NCBI RefSeq assembly: GCF_900113035.1
Contig: NZ_FONX01000014.1
Coordinates: 1-64,000 of the forward strand
From: Paracidovorax wautersii
GTDB lineage: Bacteria; Pseudomonadota; Gammaproteobacteria; Burkholderiales; Burkholderiaceae_C
Length of the DNA stretch: 64,000 bases
Direction: 5' to 3'
In this document: positions 60,195 to 64,000 of the stretch, one piece after another
Numbering within the stretch: the first letter of the stretch is position 1
Layout of the letters: each line of letters starts with the position of its first letter
Program-made: the position numbers and the translations under genes
Notes under the pieces: model-generated
The model's input: only the letters and a program-made list of their open reading frames with translations
The model's database searches: none
What the model was told of the DNA's origin: nothing

Positions 60195-60629
60195 TCACGA
60201 CAAGGTGGTGCTGCCGAGCACGACCAGGCCCCCGGCGTAGAGCAGCGGAGAGGTCTCGCCGGCCGGCGTCAGCCCGCCCATGACGCGCCAGCAGCCGTCG
60301 TGTGCCGTGTCGGTCACATCGCCACGCACCAGCACGGCGCCCGCCGCGCTGACCCAGTCACCCCAGCGCGGCAGGCCTTGCTGCAGCACCATGGCGCCGG
60401 CTTCATCGGCCGGGTGGAGCACCAGCAGGCCGTCCACGATGGAGGCACAGGGCTTGGCAAGCACGATCTCAGCCTGCGGCGCGTCCGCATGCGCGGTGCC
60501 GATGGTGGCGGGGCGGGCCGTGTTGTAGATCCGGATGCGGGAGCTGCCCGAGCCGGCGTCCGCCGCCATGATGGTGGCCTGCAGCTGGGCCTGCGACAGG
60601 GCCGCACCGATCTCCCACACACCGCTCAT
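60195..60629 (-). CDS. Phage tail-assembly associated protein, hypothetical (144 aa)
   Basis: It begins MSGVWEIGAALSQAQLQATI and is a compact beta-rich protein (SSRIRIYNTARPATIGTA, then GAVLVRGDVTDTAHDGCWRV). It overlaps its upstream neighbour by ATGA and lies just before the hub-like gene. I do not recognise the family; the place in the operon suggests a baseplate or tip role. Confidence 0.6.
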   Translation of the reverse strand: MSGVWEIGAALSQAQLQATIMAADAGSGSSRIRIYNTARPATIGTAHADAPQAEIVLAKPCASIVDGLLVLHPADEAGAMVLQQGLPRWGDWVSAAGAVLVRGDVTDTAHDGCWRVMGGLTPAGETSPLLYAGGLVVLGSTTLS

Positions 60630-61624
60630 GACGACACCTGGGCGGTCAGGTTGCTGGCGGCCACCGGGCGGAAGTTGCCCGATGCATCCTCGGCCAGGGT
60701 GAGCCATGCCTGCGAAGGGTCGATGCCGCGGAACTCGAAAGCGCCCGTGACGGGGTCGCTCCAGACCTCGCGCGCCACCAGCTTGTCGCGCTGCCGCAGC
60801 AGCAGCACGCGGGCGCGGACGGGTACGTCGGGCGAGCCCTTGATGGCCGTGGTGCCCCAGACACGGCCAGCACCGCCGAACTCAGCGTCCAGCGCCAGGG
60901 CCGGGCCGTCGAGGCCGGCGACACGCAAGGGCTGCACTGCTTCGGCCCAAGCCACAGCGGCCTCCACGCTGACCGTTTTGGGCTCTGCATAGGGCACGAA
61001 CGTAGGGCTCGGCGCGAACTGGAGGCGCAGCGTCTGACCAGCGTCCACCGTGGCCAGCAGCACGTCCTGCAGCACGTCAGACACCGAGCGCTCGAACAGG
61101 TGGATCTGCTGCTGCGCATCCACCGCGCGCAGGTACATGTCCAGCGATCCATCCGCCCCGGCCTGGGCCGCGAACCACAGCAACGCCGAGTTGCTGCCTG
61201 ACTGGCAAATGCTGCCCGCCACGACCGTTGAAGCGGTCGGCCCGCCCGCGGCGATCGAGCCCGATTGCAGCGCGCAGTCCTTGTCTGCCGGGTGAAAGAC
61301 CAACACATAGCCACGACTCTGACTGTGCGGCAGTGGCGGCAGGATCATGCGTGATACGCCGGGCAGCGCCACCAGAGCGCTGCCATCGATCATCGATGCT
61401 CGGCCTCCGGCATACCACTCCACCGCGCCCTCCGCTGACACCGCCATGCCGCGTGCATCGACCAGCCCGTTGCTTTCGACCATCGCGGCGCTGTCGCCCA
61501 GGGCCACAGCGCTGGCAGAACGGCCCTGCAGCCAGGCGGCAGCGATGTCGCGCGGATCATCTGAGACGGCTGTAACAGTGATGGACGAGGCGTAGGCCTC
61601 GCCCGTGAAGCTAGCCGCCGGCAT
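60626..61624 (-). CDS. Phage tail protein, hypothetical (332 aa)
   Basis: A beta-rich protein with a central domain (ALVALPGVSRMILPPLPHSQ, then LLWFAAQAGADGSLDMYLRA) and a C-terminal segment typical of receptor or adhesion proteins (VRARVLLLRQRDKLVAREVW, AFEFRGIDPSQAWLTLAEDA). The latter recalls phage proteins with a transthyretin-like module. The start shares one base with the preceding stop (TGATG). Confidence 0.6.
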   Translation of the reverse strand: MPAASFTGEAYASSITVTAVSDDPRDIAAAWLQGRSASAVALGDSAAMVESNGLVDARGMAVSAEGAVEWYAGGRASMIDGSALVALPGVSRMILPPLPHSQSRGYVLVFHPADKDCALQSGSIAAGGPTASTVVAGSICQSGSNSALLWFAAQAGADGSLDMYLRAVDAQQQIHLFERSVSDVLQDVLLATVDAGQTLRLQFAPSPTFVPYAEPKTVSVEAAVAWAEAVQPLRVAGLDGPALALDAEFGGAGRVWGTTAIKGSPDVPVRARVLLLRQRDKLVAREVWSDPVTGAFEFRGIDPSQAWLTLAEDASGNFRPVAASNLTAQVSS

Positions 61625-62811
61625 CAGAGCCTCCAGGGTCCGGTCAGATCCACGAACATCGTGCCCACTTGACCAGCGCCGCTCTCGTGGGTGTAGTCGA
61701 CCCCACCCGTATTGAGCGCCAGCAGCCTGCGGCCCAGATATGCACCTTGCCCGTCGATGACCGTGCCTGCCCTGAAACTCCGGCCCAGCTGCTGGGGCGA
61801 GTGATACACGCCGGGCAGGCGCCCGCGGAAGCCCGCCGGCCCCACAATGACTTCCACAGGAGCGAGCCTTAGCGAGTTGTCTGCCCCGTTCGGGAAAGGC
61901 AGCCCGATACCCTGATACGCGGCAGTGCCGCTGCGGCCTGAGAGATAAGCGCTAGCCCGCCAGCCGACCACGGCGCCACGCAGTCCCAGGTAGCCCCGCG
62001 GCAGATACATGCCGCCGCCCGAGCTGTTGCTGACCCCCACGTCACCGGCGCCGGCATCGTAGATGAACCGATACTCGGAGCCGGAGATGCAAGCCGCATA
62101 CGGGTCGCCCGAGCGGTAGGGCACGATGTCTCCGAAGCAAACCACCGACGAGCCGTAGGCACCGAAGACCGTCGAGCGCGGCTCGACATACAACAGCATG
62201 AACCGCTCGTCTGCAACGATGCACCATGGGCGAGAGGTCGATGTCGCATCGGTACTCTTAGCCCACACCATCTGCTGCTTGTCCTGAGTCATCGAAAGGA
62301 GGGGGAAGCGCCCCATGCCGTCAGAAATTCCCGACATCGACTCATATCCATCGACCACCCCCCAGTTAGCGCCAGAGTCATCCACGCGCAGCACGCAGCC
62401 GGTGGCCTCCGCAGCCGATGGCTTGAGCGCGATTACGTTCGCGAGCGCCCCCGGAAACAGCTCTTGCCAGGTCGCCGGAGCGACCTTGCTGGTGATGGAG
62501 CCGGAGGCGGTGCCATCGGCCACGCCGGGCGCGGGGAAGGTCACCGTATTGCCAGCGACCGACGCGATGCGTTTTTCGCCGTTGAGGGCCGCCGGAGTGG
62601 CGCCTGCCAAGGCGACGATAGTGCCCGCCTTGGCGGACGGAGGCGCGGAGTAGGTGGCCGTGGCCACACCACCGGACACGGAAAGCGACGACACGGCGGA
62701 AGCGCCGAAGCCATCGACCAGGCAGGCCTTGAGCACGGAACGCAGGGCGCCCGGCGTGCCGGAAAGCTCCGGGGCGCCTGGCAGGGTGGAGTCGTAGCAG
62801 TAGATGGTCAT
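61624..62811 (-). CDS. Phage tail protein, hypothetical (395 aa)
   Basis: It begins MTIYCYDSTLPGAPELSGTP. An Ala/Ser/Gly-rich Ig-like part (about 40-110) is followed by a beta-rich domain with MVWAKSTDATSTSRPWCIVA and SGSEYRFIYDAGAGDVGVSN. There are few Lys, and composition fits the surrounding tail genes. It starts 8 bp after the previous gene. It may be a tail-tip or receptor-facing component; the family is not recognised. Confidence 0.6.
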   Translation of the reverse strand: MTIYCYDSTLPGAPELSGTPGALRSVLKACLVDGFGASAVSSLSVSGGVATATYSAPPSAKAGTIVALAGATPAALNGEKRIASVAGNTVTFPAPGVADGTASGSITSKVAPATWQELFPGALANVIALKPSAAEATGCVLRVDDSGANWGVVDGYESMSGISDGMGRFPLLSMTQDKQQMVWAKSTDATSTSRPWCIVADERFMLLYVEPRSTVFGAYGSSVVCFGDIVPYRSGDPYAACISGSEYRFIYDAGAGDVGVSNSSGGGMYLPRGYLGLRGAVVGWRASAYLSGRSGTAAYQGIGLPFPNGADNSLRLAPVEVIVGPAGFRGRLPGVYHSPQQLGRSFRAGTVIDGQGAYLGRRLLALNTGGVDYTHESGAGQVGTMFVDLTGPWRL

Positions 62812-62819
62812 GCAGGGCC

Positions 62820-64000
62820 TCAGATCACGGGGTTGGAGGGAGCGCGATCAACGTCGCCGCGCGCGGTCAGCTCGAAGGCGAAGTCGGTGCCCACGGCCTC
62901 GCTGGGCTGCGTGGTGCGGATCGCGGCGAAGGGGTAGTAGGTGCCCACGATGGGGAGGAAGAGCACATTGCCCGCCGCCCAGCCGCTGCCCCAGCCGAGC
63001 GGGCTCAGGCGGAAGATCGGCACGCCGGAGGCGGGGTTGATGGGTGCGATCTCGGTGTTGCGGCTGAAGGTGCCGAGGTTGCCCACGTGCTCGCCGATCA
63101 CCTCCACGTCCATGCCACCGGACAACACGCGCAGCGCGAAGCGCTCGGTCATGGCACCTGCGTTAGTGACGGTGACTGGATAAGCCCCATCGTCGTACGT
63201 GGCTGAGGCCGGGTTGCCGATGGTGGCGTCTGCCCAGGTGATGCCGTCCCAACTCTGCTGGTCGAACACGGGCAGCGCGCGGGCGCGCAGGTTGCCGGCC
63301 ATCATCGCGGCCGAGACCACCGAGCCCACCGGGAAGACGTGCGAGAGCTGCTTCGTCAGGCGCAGGGTGCCGTTGATCTGCACGTCCGCCACGCGCGCCA
63401 TTTCCTCGATGCGGTGCTTGATGACCACCGGCTGCACCCAGTTGGTCACGTCGGTGATCGTGACCTTGCCTGCGTCCAGATCGGCGGTGTAGCCGGTGCG
63501 GATGAGCTTGCCATCGGCGCCGATGAGATAGACCCGCGAGAGACGCGTGCGGGCGCAGTCGATGGTCATGCCGGCGCTGTAGGTGGCTGCGGCGATGCGG
63601 CCCGTGTGGCCGATCACCACGTAGCTACCGACGCGGAAGATCGGCACGCGTCCGTCGGGCGGCAGGCGCACCGGGTCCAGGCCCAGGATGTCCGCATCGA
63701 GCGGGAGATACGCGTAGGAGACGCTGTTGTAGCGCAGCGTGGTGGGGTCCACCGGCCAGGGGCGCCAGATCTTGCCGGGCTGGACGGCACCCACATCGGC
63801 GGCGCTGTACCACCATTCAGCCTTCTGGGCATCGGTGAGGGTGGAGGCATCGATGAAGTCACCGAATTGCAACTCGCCCACACCCGACTCGAAGTCCATG
63901 CGTCCGAGCATGTGGGCGCCCGCAAAGCTGCCGTCGAGGTTCGTCGTAGCGGTCAGCGCATTGCCAGACACATCGGTCAACGTCAGCACCAATCCCCCGG
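62820..64000 (-). CDS. Phage tail protein, partial (5' end outside window)
   Basis: The frame is open to 64000 with no clear start; an internal TTG at 63992 is unlikely to be the true start. It is beta-rich: LTLTDVSGNALTATTNLDGS, GAHMLGRMDFESGVGELQFG, VSYAYLPLDADILGLDPVRL, PVVIKHRIEEMARVADVQIN. The last part (SGMDVEVIGEHVGNLGTFSR) resembles phage virion proteins with repeated jelly-roll modules. It is probably a central fibre or baseplate protein. Confidence 0.65.
   Translation of the reverse strand, partial: GGLVLTLTDVSGNALTATTNLDGSFAGAHMLGRMDFESGVGELQFGDFIDASTLTDAQKAEWWYSAADVGAVQPGKIWRPWPVDPTTLRYNSVSYAYLPLDADILGLDPVRLPPDGRVPIFRVGSYVVIGHTGRIAAATYSAGMTIDCARTRLSRVYLIGADGKLIRTGYTADLDAGKVTITDVTNWVQPVVIKHRIEEMARVADVQINGTLRLTKQLSHVFPVGSVVSAAMMAGNLRARALPVFDQQSWDGITWADATIGNPASATYDDGAYPVTVTNAGAMTERFALRVLSGGMDVEVIGEHVGNLGTFSRNTEIAPINPASGVPIFRLSPLGWGSGWAAGNVLFLPIVGTYYPFAAIRTTQPSEAVGTDFAFELTARGDVDRAPSNPVI

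Larger units (their letters stand above)
49373..64000. mobile_element. Prophage, left portion (continues beyond the window)
   Basis: From the tRNA fragment to the window edge the genes are umuDC, small phage genes, Dam methylase, a lysis cassette and a tail/fibre operon, mostly tightly overlapped on the minus strand. Integrase, repressor, replication, head and packaging genes are absent and should lie to the right. The visible part is at least 14.6 kb. It looks like a tailed phage, with tail and hub genes before the fibre and lysis genes in transcription order. Confidence 0.85.

Noticed and set aside
1-64000. CRISPR array or complete tRNA/rRNA genes
   Set aside because: No regularly spaced short repeats and no complete tRNA or rRNA were seen; only the tRNA-Arg 3' fragment at 49373-49417.

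Overview
The window is high-GC DNA (roughly two-thirds G+C by eye) from a beta-proteobacterium, most likely a member of the Comamonadaceae such as Acidovorax or a close relative. The evidence is the block hemW-rdgB-rph-PP2C-kinase-yicC-gmk-rpoZ-spoT-greB, the Comamonadaceae-type short GCTAT/ATAGC intergenic motifs, and the protein families present. The genus is inference.

Layout. (1) 1-9.6 kb, minus strand: a contact-dependent-inhibition type two-partner secretion operon in the order cdiB-cdiC-cdiA. CdiB is the outer-membrane transporter, CdiC a HlyC-like lysine acyltransferase and CdiA a giant filamentous haemagglutinin. The CdiA C-terminal toxin and any immunity gene lie left of position 1. 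(2) 10.0-21.8 kb: a TetR regulator diverges from a ten-gene plus-strand run: DUF2147 protein, TorF-like porin, FGGY sugar kinase, class II aldolase, GSA-aminomutase-like PLP enzyme, degenerate class II aldolase, MFS transporter, flavin monooxygenase, SDR and aldehyde dehydrogenase. A clear TetR-type operator covers the promoter. This looks like an uncharacterised catabolic pathway. (3) 21.8-32.8 kb: two copies of a ~270-281 bp structured repeat with perfect 19-bp inverted ends flank a signalling island. The island holds two chemoreceptors and a five-gene minus-strand operon: CheY-like regulator, HD-GYP phosphodiesterase, solute-binding protein, PAS kinase interrupted by an in-frame amber codon, and a second kinase. 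(4) 32.8-39.1 kb: REC-Hpt and HTH-REC regulators, a leaderless-type binding protein, a hydrolase, an M14 peptidase, a SPOR protein and an I78 inhibitor-like lipoprotein.

(5) 39.2-49.1 kb: housekeeping genes for haem-related radical SAM chemistry, nucleotide-pool sanitation, RNA processing, a PP2C phosphatase/Ser-Thr kinase pair, and the stringent-response set gmk-rpoZ-spoT-greB. (6) 49.4-64 kb: the left part of a prophage. A 45-bp 3' fragment of tRNA-Arg(ACG), still followed by its terminator, marks the attachment site. Next come SOS-controlled umuDC, small phage genes, a Dam methylase, a lysis cassette (endolysin, Rz-like, DUF6527, Rz1-like) and a long, tightly overlapped minus-strand run of tail/fibre genes leaving the right edge. 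No integrase is visible, so it should lie at the far end.

The most unusual items are the structured repeat family whose ends overlap stop codons and whose arms covary, the amber-interrupted kinase, the acyltransferase-equipped CDI locus and the unassigned ten-gene catabolic run.
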